Assembly: GCA_964036155.1 (NCBI GenBank)
Contig: OZ038422.1
Span: 62,705,201 to 62,769,200, forward strand
Origin: Diploscapter coronatus
Taxonomy: Eukaryota; Nematoda; Chromadorea; Rhabditida; Rhabditidae
Length of the DNA: 64,000 nt
Reading direction: 5' to 3'
This document shows positions 21,153-32,908 of this stretch, in pieces. Numbering within the stretch: position 1 is the first letter of the stretch; each line of letters starts with the position of its first letter. The notes beneath the pieces are model-generated. The model had not been told where the DNA came from, did no database searches, and was given only the letters and a program-made list of their open reading frames with translations. Made by a program: the position numbers and the translations under genes.

Positions 21153-23572
21153 ATGGGTTGTTCCTCTACAAGCTGGACGACTTCACTGCCCATTTCGCTA
21201 TTCCTTCTGCTCATGTTCACAATCGCTCGACAGTACGCACTCGAGACCGAGGAGTAAGACCCTTTCTATTCGGCCATTCACCCGATGACTCAGTCGGCTT
21301 CCGAATCCGATTATCGAGATTTATCGTCTTCTTCAAGAGGCTTTCCCCCCTGAAGCTTCGAGCTAAAATTTGCCGAACTTTGCGATTTTGCGAGAAATAT
21401 ATTAATGTGAAAACGCTGCTCCGGAAGTGGACTGGCCAAGTGCAGGCCGAATCTGTGAGCCATAAGCCTTTCCCCTTCCCCTCTCTTCCTGTGCCACTGC
21501 CTTTGCTTACTGCATTGCTGTTTTGTGGGTCTGTTTCAAATTAGCGTCAGTTGAACTAACTTTAGCCCTCGCGCCTCGCTGATTGGAGAGGAAGCAAGTC
21601 TTGCAGAAAGCTGATCCTTTCGAGATCTCTAAATTCTAAACAAAATACCCTGATTAGGTGCTTTTTTCAACTTTTCTTGGAAAAATGTTTAAATTCTGAC
21701 GAACAAGAATTTCTGTTCCTTCTTCAATTTGAGAGCAGATAAATAATGCAGAAATAAGTTTATCTAGGGAAGAGGGGAATATAGCCACTTCATCCACAAA
21801 TTCAATCATATCACTCGATCAGCAACGTCAGCAGAGGGCGCACAGAGGGTGGGAATTAGATGAACTTGGTCATTCCTCTGGGAGATAGGTCTCTTGAAGA
21901 AGATAATCATTTCCCACTTTCGGAACATAGTCAATTTGATCCAATCAGACAGACATACCTGAATTACATTTGTTTATGAAAAAGTGCATTCTTGGAATTC
22001 TCGAATGATGATGGAATATTTAGCGAGCAGATCAACACTATGAAATTGTCAGAGGTGCTGGACAAGCTCATCAACAATGCCACTTACGACAAGCGGCTCA
22101 GGCCTAAGTAAGCCACACCTTCATATTCATTCATAAATCCAGAAAGAGACCAAGACAGTTGTCATTGCGCGAATTGTAAATTGCATTCAGAAGCACTGAA
22201 TGAAGACTCATTGGCCATATCGAATTTCACTTCTTGCACAGCTTATAAACTCAGACTCAGCTAAATGCTTATCTTTTATCACAGAAGAAGGAAAGCATAT
22301 GATATAGCCGCTAACAAAGACTAATAGATAGACAGACAGACTTAATCAACGAGCTGTCGCAGTTAGACTGAAGATCACGTTCAACAAATTTAGCTATGGA
22401 GGAAAGCCTGTGGACGTAGGCATCACAATCCACGTCTCATCTATCTCTGCAGTCTCTGAAGTCGACATGGTAAGTGGCACATTACAGAGAGTGAGGAGAG
22501 AGGTGGGAGGGAAACAAAGGAATGCAAGCAATAAATCAACTGGAAGGAGTGAATGAATGGAACATACAAGCAAGTGACATGGGATATAGAAAAGAATCGA
22601 TATGTTTGCAGGACTTCACGTTGGACTTCTACATGAGACAAACGTGGCAAGATCCTCGATTAGCCTTTGGAGAAGTCGATTTAGGCCTGCCAAATAAGAT
22701 CTCAAGTTTAACGGTATAAATTCAGATTTAGACTCAAGATAATAATTTTTTCCTCCCAAATAATGTAGTTCTGCTCCGCTTTTTTCCAGATTCCTTTTGA
22801 GATGCGAAGAATGCGACGAAAATAGAGAATTGCTTCCAATTTGAATGCGCACTTATTTGATGCACTTCTGCACATCTTCTGCTGCTTTCGATAATGTCCT
22901 CTATAAAGATAAGAAAAGAATGGGAAGAGAGTGAAGGAAGTATTTCAAGCTCAGAAAACATATATCGACTGATGTAATTATGTAATGAAGTTCAGGTCGG
23001 AGTGGACTATCTGGAAAAGCTGTGGGTGAGTTGTCATTTCACATTTCATCTATCTGTGTTATGATTGTATATGTCCTGTCGTTGTTCAGAAACCCGACAC
23101 TTTTTTCCCGAATGAGAAACGATCATTCTTCCATGTGGCCACAACACACAACTCCTTCTTGCGAATTGACAAAGACGGCACCGTGTATACTTCACAAAGG
23201 TTAGCTCTCTCTCTCTCTCTCTGATCCATTGCAGCCATAGCAGAAACACTAATGCGTCATTCCGTACGACTCTTTTAATCCTGCACTGCTGCGTAGTTCT
23301 TTGTCTCTAGCTCTATATGCCTCAGACTCCATTGCAACCGAGTTATGTCCTGGATTAACATAAAGAATTGCTTCGGAAATTGCTTCTAAAGGCGAATTCC
23401 AACGAATTCCACTTCTTTCTTATATAGTTTTGAAGGGCAACACATGAAGTACTGAACGATGATATGAATAACCGGTTGACTAGTTGCAGATTGACTGTCA
23501 CTGCGACCTGCTCAATGAAGTTGCAGCTCTTCCCAATGGACTCGCAACGGTGTAAATTGGAGATTGAAAGCT
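21153..23572 (+). CDS. unc-49: unc-49 common N-terminal half: GABA-binding domain shared by all isoforms
   Basis: UNC-49 is the inhibitory GABA-gated chloride channel of body muscle in C. elegans. Seven exons (21153-21253, 22024-22107, 22394-22469, 22612-22713, 22996-23025, 23090-23199, 23490-23572) encode a signal peptide (MGCSSTSWTTSLPISLFLLL) and the ligand-binding domain up to the second Cys-loop cysteine. Recognisable stretches are LDKLINNATYDKRLRPN, VDVGITIHVSSISAVSEVDM, DFTLDFYMRQTWQDPRLAFG, VGVDYLEKLWKPDTFFPNEK and the Cys loop ATCSMKLQLFPMDSQRC. The last exon ends in phase 1 (GAAAGCT|gtaagt). Three downstream modules (24397, 27132, 30062) each start with the phase-2 bases that rebuild a Tyr codon. 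This is the same shared-head, alternative-tail arrangement as C. elegans unc-49. Confidence 0.95.
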
Positions 23573-24396
23573 GTAAGTCACCATTCATTCGGTTAGGAAA
23601 CAAGAAACAAAGTGTGATATTAGAAGTAGCAGAGTAGATGAATTTGAACATAGAAATGTGCAGATTCGTGAACATCCTCCCCGACTAAACTATCGTTAAC
23701 ACTCTCAAACTCGAAACAAATGCTTCAAACAAACAAACGAGTCTAATCAAATTAAAAAGAAGAGTTGCACCAGGTCAAATCAAAACCGAGTTTCCTCTAT
23801 CCATTATGATGCAATGTATTGTTCATTCATATCTCATGTTTATTCCATTCCTCTCTTGTACTTGAATATCTCGAATTCAATTGGATGATGGTTACTGTAA
23901 TTGATGGATTTGAGAAGATTATCCTTTGTCGACCCACTAAATGAATGCACAAATTGCCTTTCCCCCGATTCCTTCGTTGCAACTTTGGAGATCACATCGT
24001 TTACACCAAAGGTAATTCATTCAATTCATTCTTCTTTGCATCAATTAACCCCCCACTTCTTCAGTTTCCTTCATTCTCTTGGTTATGCACACATTCTCAT
24101 CATCTCTGCCTGTCTGTTCGTTTTGCCCTCTCCACTAGCTGTCTTTCATGCTTGTGCAGTGTGTTGCTGTTGCATGTGCTTCACTGCAATTGTCATGCGC
24201 AATGTTGTGATGCTGGAATAAGTTCAACGCGCGTGCGTCTTCCTTCTCTTCTATACGTGCAATCGGCCTTTTGCATGCCCTGCTTACGCATTCGCATTGA
24301 CCCTCACAATGAGCAATAAGCTGTGTTCAATTGAATGATTGGAACGCGCACGCGGGGATGAACTAGCCATTGGCAATGTTGGCAATGCCTCCTTAG

Positions 24397-26899
24397 ATGG
24401 CTATTCGACCGCGGACATTCATTACGCTCTCAAAGCGGACGGACTCAAGACAGAGCTGCTCGAGTTGCCTCAGTTTGGACTCACAGACACTGACTGCAAG
24501 GACGTCGTCGAGAAACTCGACTCAGGCATATTCTTCCATTCATTCTCAAGCCTATACAATATGCATATTTTCAGGTGAATATTCCCGTCTTGTGATGTAT
24601 TTTCTATTCAAACGCAATATTGGTTTCTATCTTCTGCAAATCTATCTGCCTTCGATGCTCATCGTCATCATCAGTTGGGTAAGAAGATTCACTTTAGCAA
24701 ATCAACGAGAAAAATTTGCTGACAAGAGAACCTTTTCAAATTTGTCCAAATTCAAACACTTGAAATGAAGATCAGTCTTCGTGATGATAGCTCGAATGAT
24801 AAGAAATGCTCAAAACTATATGATCCTTCTGAAACGAAGACCACCTTTTATGTAGTATCAAAAATGAATACAATTATGTTTAGGTAAGTTTCTGGCTTTC
24901 TCGAGATGCGGCCCCAGCTCGAGTTGCTCTCGGAGTCACAACTGGTTGGTTCTTTATATTTATTACATCTAGTTGTCTTGAATAAAATTTCTCCAATAAT
25001 CATTTTTATACTTCTCCCAACTAGGAGAATTTAATTTCGTCAACCGTTTCAACAAATAATTATCGGGGAAAATTTAATTCAATAAAATATTATGTGTAAA
25101 TATGAAAGATCGCCTTTGCAGTTTTGACAATGACAACTTTGATGACCCAAGCCAATGTAAGATAGTATGGGTGATAACACATTGTGAATTATGCATTCGT
25201 TTAGTCTGCAATGCCCAAAGTCTCCTATGTAAAGAGCATCGACATATTTCTTGGTACGTTTATGTTTCTTCTTCTTTTACAATTAACACATTAGATCTCT
25301 GAGAGTTTAAAGATTAATGATGATTGATGAAGGACAAAAACGCTGTAGAGAGTGAACTAGACAGACTGATTGAATGTGACATTTTCATTGAACAACTTGA
25401 GAGGGAGAGTAAGAAGAAGAATTGTTTTGTTGGCATTTTGTGATAAATCGAGTAATCAAATGAGATATTGGAATTCCTCGGGCACGACTTGCATTGTCTG
25501 CTCGCTCGACTCGTTGAATTGACTGATGATGTGACCGACGTTTTCAAGCAGCAATTAATGACTCCTTTATTCTTCTTCCCATCTTCTTCCGCATTCAGAT
25601 TTTCAGTGCATAGATCTATCTTTGCATCATCCTTCAATTTTGCCCATTTTCTTTTCTCCACTTTTCATCGCCAAGTCCTCAGCGCTTTCGATCTCAATAA
25701 AAATCGAATTAATCGTAATCAGCTTGACAACTGCTGCTCTGCCTTACAGAAAAGAGCTATAAAATCTCGACTTGTCTCGTTCGAATGAATCAGTGCATTG
25801 GCTGAGCTGATTTGAGACAGAGACAGAGGCGCAGAGGCGTAGAGCAGCACGATTTGTGATGAATTGACGCGATTGAAGCTATGAACAAGACGATTGCGTA
25901 GAGAGAACAAGAGAGAGAGTGTTCTGTGGGAAGGGGGAAGAGGGAAGAGAATGACAGAGAACTGCAGCAGAATGTGGAGAAGCACGTGAGAAGAGGGCTG
26001 CTTGTTCTGGTTCTTCGCAAGCGCTATACATTCTCGTTACACTCGTCATTTGTGTGTCAATTGACGGGCAGAGGAGCGAGAAAGCACATCACATCACAAC
26101 AAACAAATTGGAAATGCAAAAGAAGGATTTGATTGGAGGGGTGTGCTTCATGATGGTCTTCTGTGCACTACTCGAATATGCAGCTGTAGGATACATCAAC
26201 AAACGAATGAAGATCATTTTGATGAAAAAGGAGTCAAAGTGAGACAAGATAGAAATAAGTGATAAATTGAAGAACACATGAATTGCAGAGCTATTGCTGC
26301 ACAGAGCTCGAATGATCTGCAAAGTATAGAACCTGCTAATGGAATCAACAACTTATCCCCTCCAAAGAGAACTATTTCTGTGCCTTCCTACTACAACAGC
26401 GTCTATCGACCGTTCTATTCCTCTAAAGACAGATCTTCGCATTTATATCTGCCTGAAAACCAGCAAACTCCATTACTTTATAAGGTAGGACTTCATTCAT
26501 ATAAGCCTAGAAAATGACCTATTGTAGGAAAGTGTGTGCAGTTGTCCAATGTCAAATCAGGAAGATGAGTTGATTCCTCTGAAAGTCACTCTAACTCCAA
26601 AAGCTTCACTCGTGGCTATGAAAAGTTAGCTAATTTTGTTGCACTAGAGAAATATTTGATTAGGAGGCCCAGTGAGCTTGAAGACCCGCATCCTGGACAT
26701 GATCAAGCCGTCGACCATCGACAAGAATAGCAGAATCATATTCCCTCTCGTATGTCACCCTCTTCATGCTTAGATGTGCATTGGTTTGTTGCAGGTGTTC
26801 TTAGTGTTCAACACTCTGTACTGGTCCTATTTCATTCATTTGAGTCAGTCGGATTCCGGCAAAGCATACGAACCTCCGCTCGATGCAAATGCACAATGA
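24397..26899 (+). CDS. unc-49: unc-49 alternative C-terminal module A
   Basis: Ten exons (24397-24525, 24575-24678, 24884-24944, 25122-25156, 25205-25253, 26139-26238, 26289-26484, 26528-26624, 26664-26749, 26795-26899) spliced to the common half give 515 aa. It has M1 (NIGFYLLQIYLPSMLIVIIS), the anion-selectivity motif PARV, M2 ALGVTTVLTMTTLMTQAN, M3, a cytoplasmic loop and M4 (IIFPLVFLVFNTLYW), ending DANAQ. The first intron in the module has a GC donor (24526, CAG|GCATAT), fixed by phase and by alignment to the B and C tails. AATAAA occurs about 70 bp after the stop, before module B begins. Confidence 0.9.
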
Positions 26900-27131
26900 T
26901 CCATCCATCCATCCAATCGTCCAATCAACTCTTCACTTATCTCCTTTTATTTATATCCTTCTTCTTTCAAATAAAAGGATCTCTTCAATCCAAGTCTCTC
27001 ATTGACATACCCTTATGTGTAGAGAAGCAGATATGACCTGGTGCAACTCATCCCGTTACATTTTCCATTCGTTTCGCTATCTCCAACGGCAGTCAATGAG
27101 GAGATCAAGTTGATGTGTTTATGTGTTTCAG

Positions 27132-29081
27132 ACGGCTATGCAGTGCACGACATCGACTACTTCTGGGGCGACAAGAGGACAGACCCTCCTCACATCGCAA
27201 TCAAATTCGGGTCTGATCTGGTTCTGCCCCAGTTCGAACCTTCCAAGTATAATGTCAATAATGTCGTCAGCGAGACTGATTCAGGTTGCCGTTTCACTTT
27301 GATTGAATGATGAAGATCAACTCTTTGCAGGCAAATACAATCGTCTTGTGCTCACATTTCTGTTCACCAGGAATATAGGCTTCTATGCGATGAACATAGT
27401 GATTCCCTCGATGCTGATCGTCACCATTTCGTGGGTGTCTTTCTGGCTGAATCGGGAAGCCAGTCCTGCCCGAGTCGGATTGGGTGTGACAACTGTACGT
27501 TAATTGATCAAATTAAATTACGGATTCGATTTTATTAGAGAAGGAAATTAGCGTTTTACAGGTGTTGACAATGACAACACTCATCACTACAACCAACAAT
27601 TCCATGCCTAAAGTCAGTTACATCAAAGGACTCGATGTATTCCTCAATTTCTGGTATTCTAAGCAATGATCTTCATCGAACTTACATAATTCCTTACAGT
27701 TTCGTGATGGTGTTCGCTTCTTTGGTGGAATATGCAATCGTTTCGTACATGACGAAGAGAATGATATTGCGAAGGGAGAAGAGAAGGAAGGCTGCAGAAC
27801 AGCAGCAGAGGCAAGCCTATTCCTCTGATCTTCATCTCCATTGAATATTTCAGAAGTGAAATGCCCATGTTCGGATCGAATATTTCCCCCAAAAGCGGCA
27901 ACAACAATGTAAGTTATCTCTTCCATGTAATAACCAGTCCCTGTCGTGTTCTGTCTAACAAACCTGAGTTGAATAATCCATATCCCTATTCAGTCGTACG
28001 AAATGGCGCTTCTGTCGCAAAACTCGACACCGGCCAAGTCATATGGCGGTGTGAATGTGAGTGCAGAACTGTATTGATGCAATCATTGCAATGAGAGATG
28101 CATAACGGGGGAATGAGCTCTGGCCAAGGCTCTGGCTGTGCATCCTCACTATACATTCCATGCATTCGTGTTGTCAAGTTAATCGTTGTATCGTGCCCCT
28201 TTACTATAGCTCGTAAATGATGTATCTTTGTGCAACTTGTCTGAAGCTATGCAATTTGAAACATAGATTCGAAGTATTGAATTTCAGGCGGACATGTATT
28301 ATCCAGGACATAACACTTCGATGGTGAGTTGCTATTGATTGAACACAGACATTATGCATTCTCGAGTAGAAATCACAATCGCTCACTCAGTGCATTCAGT
28401 CAGTCAGTAGTGTCAGTAGTTTTTATGTATATGCTTGACTGGTCTGACTGAGAGGGCTAGAGAACTAGGCTCGGCATCCTCATTCATCATGTAGTGGTGA
28501 TTGCAGCAACTCTCTCCTTTCCTTCTTCTCTTTCAAGTCGACAAGTGTTGCATTGCAACTGATATCAATTTGCCAATCTCTCTCCTCTCTAATTGACTGC
28601 ATGCAAAGGGATCAAAGCAATGCAATGCAACGCAGTGTGAAAACTAAAATATTCACTCAAAGAAGACAATCGCAAGTTCAGAACCCCCTTATGGAAATCC
28701 CTGAGAATTGCGACTGCAGAACGATTCCCCTCATGCAGCATCCGCGACTCATCCCCGACAACGCAAACACTCTCTGGCCTGCTCCCTTTGCTAGGCCCAG
28801 AAAGGTACATCGACATACTCATAACTAAAGCACAATATATGAATTGTAGCCCAAAAAGACATGCATCCAGAGGTGGACTCCTGCTAAGATCGACAAAGTC
28901 AGTCGATACGGATTCCCTATCGTTTTCATTGTCTTCAATGGTTAGTTTGATTCAAACTGGCGATGATGAATAAATTGCAAATTTAGTTGCCTATTGGATA
29001 ATAATGCAGCATGAGAGTCTGAAATCGCAAACAGAGGGCTTCGACCAGGCCGATTGGCATAGTGTCTTCAATGAAGAATAG
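27132..29081 (+). CDS. unc-49: unc-49 alternative C-terminal module B
   Basis: Ten exons (27132-27284, 27331-27494, 27562-27653, 27700-27810, 27854-27908, 27994-28056, 28288-28323, 28538-28804, 28850-28940, 28987-29081) spliced to the common half give 570 aa. The M1-M2 region ([20 protein letters not shown]) and [20 protein letters not shown] are the UNC-49B signature. The loop has [12 protein letters not shown] followed by SEMPMF, and later [16 protein letters not shown] and [10 protein letters not shown]. The AEQQQR/SEMPMF join requires a GC donor (27811, AGAG|GCAAGC). Without it the frame stops soon after. The start of the 28538 exon is the least certain boundary; it was chosen because it is the only phase-0 acceptor with a strong pyrimidine tract. 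Confidence 0.92.
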
Positions 29082-30061
29082 TCGAATAGCCGAATATGCT
29101 GTACTTCCTCTAGCCAGCTACTCCATTCTCCACTCATCCAAGTGTCTTATGCATCCCGTACATTTCACATTCACTTGTATCTCCGTTCTCATTTCTCATT
29201 ACTTTTTATCGGTTTTATCGAAATTTGACCTGGTGCAACTCAACACACAAATTAATCAAAAACACAGACAAAAAGTGTCGAAATTGGAATTGAACAGAAT
29301 TATCGGGTCTGAATGATGGAATGATGCAATTAGACAGACATAGCATGTGGAAGTGTGACAATGACAGTGCATGCTACCTTGAAGACTCAGAGATAATACT
29401 GTTCAAAGCAAACATACATATCCTGTGTTTTCTATCAACAGTTTCTATAGCCATCCCCCACCTCAGGATCATCTGACACTCTGCATTGCTGATTTCGTCA
29501 TCTGCAATGCTATTCTCCTTATTCTGATACTCGAGCTTAACATAACCACATTTACATCTTTCCACACCACTCGATTCATTTCATTCAGCCAAATCATATT
29601 CATCTAAATCCTATGCAATTAATTATTAACCCTATGGGTCTTTTCATTAGTTTACGATATTTCATGTCACGAAATCATAAGGGTAATTCCAGTTGAGATA
29701 TTTATCAACCAGCTTGGCCTTAATTTTCTTTTAACTTTATTTAAAACAAATGTTGCAATCTAAAGAGCTCACTCGCTTATTTCATCATCACTAGATTTTT
29801 TCATGAGACAATATTTTTGTATATACAGTAAGATCAGCAATATACGACACACAATAAGGCAACAATACATCAAGCAATCATTCAACAGACAAATTGTTTC
29901 CTCTTTCAAATTTCCCTCAGCACGGGCCATTATGTATGTGTTAAATCATTACCTTCTTCGTCACAATATATTTGTTGTAATTTCATCACATTATCAGATA
30001 TAAAATGAATGATTACTGAAAACTAAATGAAATGTTGAATAAAGTTGAGCAAAAAATTTAG
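29082..30061. other. non-coding spacer between unc-49 modules B and C
   Basis: This 980-bp AT-rich spacer must contain the 3' UTR and polyadenylation site of the B isoform and the splicing control for C. AATAAA occurs at about 30038, just before the C acceptor. No other feature was recognised. Confidence 0.5.
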
Positions 30062-31165
30062 ATGCATACAGCACAGACGAGATCGCCTACTACTGGTGCT
30101 CGAGAGACAACAACAATTGCACGGGAATCAAGAAGGAAGAGATCGAACTGCCTTCCTATGCATTCGATGACAGAAACATCTGCATGAATCGCACTGTCTT
30201 CAAGAATTCATCAGGTCAGATAGCTGCACTTCATGCAGCACTCAGACAATTTGCAGGTTCCTATTCTCGTCTAATTGTGACTTTCATCTTCGACCGCGAG
30301 TCAGGCTTCTACATGCTGCAGATCTTCCTGCCTTCAGGCCTGGTCGTCGTCATCAGCTGGGTTAGTTTCTGGATCAATCGAGACAGCGCTCCTTCCAGGT
30401 TCATCACTTTTTTCTTTTTTTTATATTTTATTATGTTTCATTTTTTTTATTTCAGAACAATCATAGGCGTGATGACTATTTTGACTGAGTCAGTTAGATT
30501 TTTATTTGATTTTTAGTGATTTTTGAAATTTTAGGACGCATCTAATGACTGGCAAGTTCATGATGGATCTTCCTATTCGAACTAGATGAATTATTTATTG
30601 CAGGCACAAACAGACGACTCCCACCCGTCTCCTACATCAAAGCAGTGGATGTCTATCTCGGATTCTCGTATTTGCTGGTCGTCCTAGCCCTGATTGAATA
30701 TGCATTTGTTGCGTATACAAAGGTATGTATAGAGATGTGATGGAAGGCGCTACCAGTGAAGATGGGGTTGAATTCAGAAGAAGAATGAAGATAGAAAACG
30801 AAAAGAGAAGCGAATGGGGGGAGGAAGTGAGAGAAGACAGCCGATACAGACACCCGCCGCTCCCGACATAGTGACTGATGCTCGATTGGCCGAGTGCACC
30901 TGCAACTCGATGCCTGTCAGCATCATTGCAGTCATGCAGAAGAAAGAGAAGTACTGTCTCAGACATTCCCACATTGACATTGGAAGCAGATTCTTCTTCC
31001 CTCTTACGGTACGAATAAAGATCAATAAAAAAGGCATAAATTGTTAAGTTTACCATCTTCAATCTGCTGTTCTGGATAACTCTCCTCGCCAAGGCCAAAC
31101 GACTTCCCTTCTTCAGCGACATCGAGCAATTTCGATGCATCAATTTTCCATTCCACGATGAATAA
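30062..31165 (+). CDS. unc-49: unc-49 alternative C-terminal module C
   Basis: Seven exons (30062-30214, 30257-30398, 30456-30488, 30535-30551, 30604-30722, 30778-31008, 31049-31165) spliced to the common half give 465 aa. YAYSTDEIAYYWC, ESGFYMLQIFLPSGLVVVIS, THLMTGTNRRLPPVSYIKAV and DARLAECTCNSMPVSIIAVM match UNC-49C. M2 has Ser-Arg instead of Ala-Arg at the PAR motif and Met at position 6', which in C. elegans UNC-49C is linked to picrotoxin insensitivity. Exon 30535-30551 is a 17-nt microexon whose donor is GC (CTG|GCAAGT). The stop codon is followed by overlapping AATAAA signals. Confidence 0.93.
30535..30551 (+). other. unc-49: 17-nt microexon in unc-49C
   Basis: It is flanked by TTTTAG and a GC donor, GCAAGT. 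It encodes the HLM part of the conserved M2 sequence (E)THLMT(G), so it is required for the UNC-49C reading frame. Confidence 0.85.
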
Positions 31166-31524
31166 ATAATACATATTTGGAGATATCAGAAATATTGGGT
31201 AGATCATCTCTGTGAACATTTAGACGCATTATCCAAATTATTTTCTAGACGTTATTTATTATCAATTTTATCAGCGTGTACATTCTTACTCTTCCTCACG
31301 TTAGAAAACAAATTTGTCTTATTATTATTATTATTCACTTTGTTGATTATGAATAAATTGTGCAGAAAAACTATCGTTTTTGATTGAGAAAACAATTTTA
31401 TTTTAAAAGTAAAAAATCAAGGAAACAAAAACAACGAAAAAGTGTAGAACTTTGCTTACAGAGCCGTTGTCGAGTGCCGAGGCAGGTTAACAGGGCAACA
31501 GATAAGCAACTCGATATTGGCGCA
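31166..31524. other. convergent 3' intergenic gap
   Basis: It lies between the stops of unc-49C (+) and rps-28 (-). It is AT-rich, with a TTATTA run near 31318-31335. Nothing else was recognised. Confidence 0.4.
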
Positions 31525-32605
31525 TCAACGCAGTCTTCTGGCTTCTCTTTCGGACTCGAGCAGCGTCAGAATATCGCCTTCACGAACGGGGCCCTGCAAT
31601 TAATTTCCTTGCAAATCTGTCATTTCTCTGCAGAAAATATGGTTTTGCAAAAATTCATCCAAACTTGTAGCAAGACGATTAGGCTAGGGGCAAGTTGATA
31701 GGCCAGCCTCCTATATTCCAACACATTTCTTTTTCTTCCTCTATCTCCCTTCCATGCTCTCTTAAAAATGAGTGTGAACTATATACAAGTCCTTGGTAGG
31801 CCATATGTTGTTTCTAGCATAAGGAATAAGCGTATCGAATACTTTGTACTGCGTGATGTCAAGATCACTTTGATTTAACCAATTACATATAGTGGATGAA
31901 TTATCATAAATCGTAAACTTCATAAGCTACCTTGACATTGCGGATGATGGAGCGATTATTTTGTTCGTTCATGAACTCGACGCGCACCTGCGTGCACTGG
32001 CCCTGAGATCCAGTTCGACCGATCACCTTGGTCACCTGAACGAAGAAATTCAACGTCTTTTGTAAAATTTACCAAGCACCAAACTTCAAATGGTTAAAAT
32101 CTACAAAAGTAGTTATTTTCCCTTATGCTCCATAGTTCTCTAAAAGGCTTCTTTTAAAAGCCGTACACTAGTAAAATAGGGATAAGAGCAGGGGGCTCGA
32201 TAGGTTAGGCTAATTTGTTTTCGAGAAATACTCTGCACATGTTGCTCATCATTTTGAGACCAACATATATAGCCTATCCTTCCCTAACCCTTATCTAGTC
32301 ATATAGATTTAACAAGCGTACAGCTTCACGAGAAGCCTCCTAAAACTATGTGAATTTAGAAAACCGGTGAATTATCCAGGAAAAGAGAATTTAATGACCT
32401 TCTGCGCTAGTTACACCCTCAAGTTACTCTTGCTCATGTCGAAATTATTCTTTTTTTTCTCCTCTCCATGTTATTTTCCAGAAAAGGGAGCAACTTTTAC
32501 AAAGGGGTAAGAGCAACTTGAAGGCGTAACCAGTGCAAGAGGTCGATATAATTATTTTTAGAAAATGTCAATTCTTACACGAGCGAGAGTGAGCGGCTTG
32601 TCCAT
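31525..32605 (-). CDS. rps-28: Small-subunit ribosomal protein eS28
   Basis: eS28 sits at the mRNA exit region of the 40S subunit. Three exons (32605-32579, 32035-31931, 31593-31525) give the 66-aa protein. MDKPLTLAR joins [35 protein letters not shown], then [20 protein letters not shown] and LR-stop. This is essentially the universal eS28 sequence, so the boundaries are secure. Introns of 337 and 543 bp are unusually long for this window. The upstream one carries two separate foldback elements (32130-32350 and 32403-32537). It is divergent from the APC7-like gene, with 303 bp between starts. Confidence 0.97.
32130..32350. repeat. Foldback element 1 in rps-28 intron
   Basis: The left arm (about 32130-32178) and right arm (about 32305-32350) are imperfect inverses built around AGGCTTCT...AAGC.GTAC.CT.GT.AAAT. 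It could form a long hairpin in the transcript. It is probably a MITE; a structured intronic RNA is a less likely alternative. Confidence 0.65.
32403..32537. repeat. Foldback element 2 in rps-28 intron
   Basis: The left arm TGCGCTAGTTACACCCTCAA (from 32403) and right arm (ending 32537) are inverses matching at about 26 of 33 positions. It is 135 bp overall. Its sequence is unrelated to the adjacent foldback. Confidence 0.7.
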
Positions 32606-32908
32606 TTTGCGGTGCGGGGCTCAAGTTGAAGAGTTACCTGCAAACGAGAACATTATTGTGGATGTCGAATGAGATGAAATGGAGGACGACAGAGCGACGA
32701 AATCAACGACAAAACGAGAAATTCAGATGGATGATCCTAAAATCTGCAGAGAATAAAAGAACGCTCGTGCAGAGAGAGGACATTGTAAACACAGACTGCA
32801 ATCGAGCAGACTTGCAGACTTGCAGCTGCTCTGCCTTCCACTTCTTTTTTTATGGCATTGTCCTCTTTTCCGTCATTTTATGCTTCCATTTTGAGGTATC
32901 TAACCGGA
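32606..32908. promoter_or_regulatory. Shared divergent promoter region rps-28 / APC7
   Basis: This 303-bp interval separates the start codons of two oppositely oriented housekeeping genes. It should contain both promoters and 5' UTRs. No TATA-like motif could be singled out. Confidence 0.5.

Noticed and set aside
27018..27131. A separate start for the second receptor module
   Set aside because: There is no signal peptide or ligand-binding domain in the 230 bp between modules A and B. Phase and homology show that it is an alternative tail of the shared unc-49 head.
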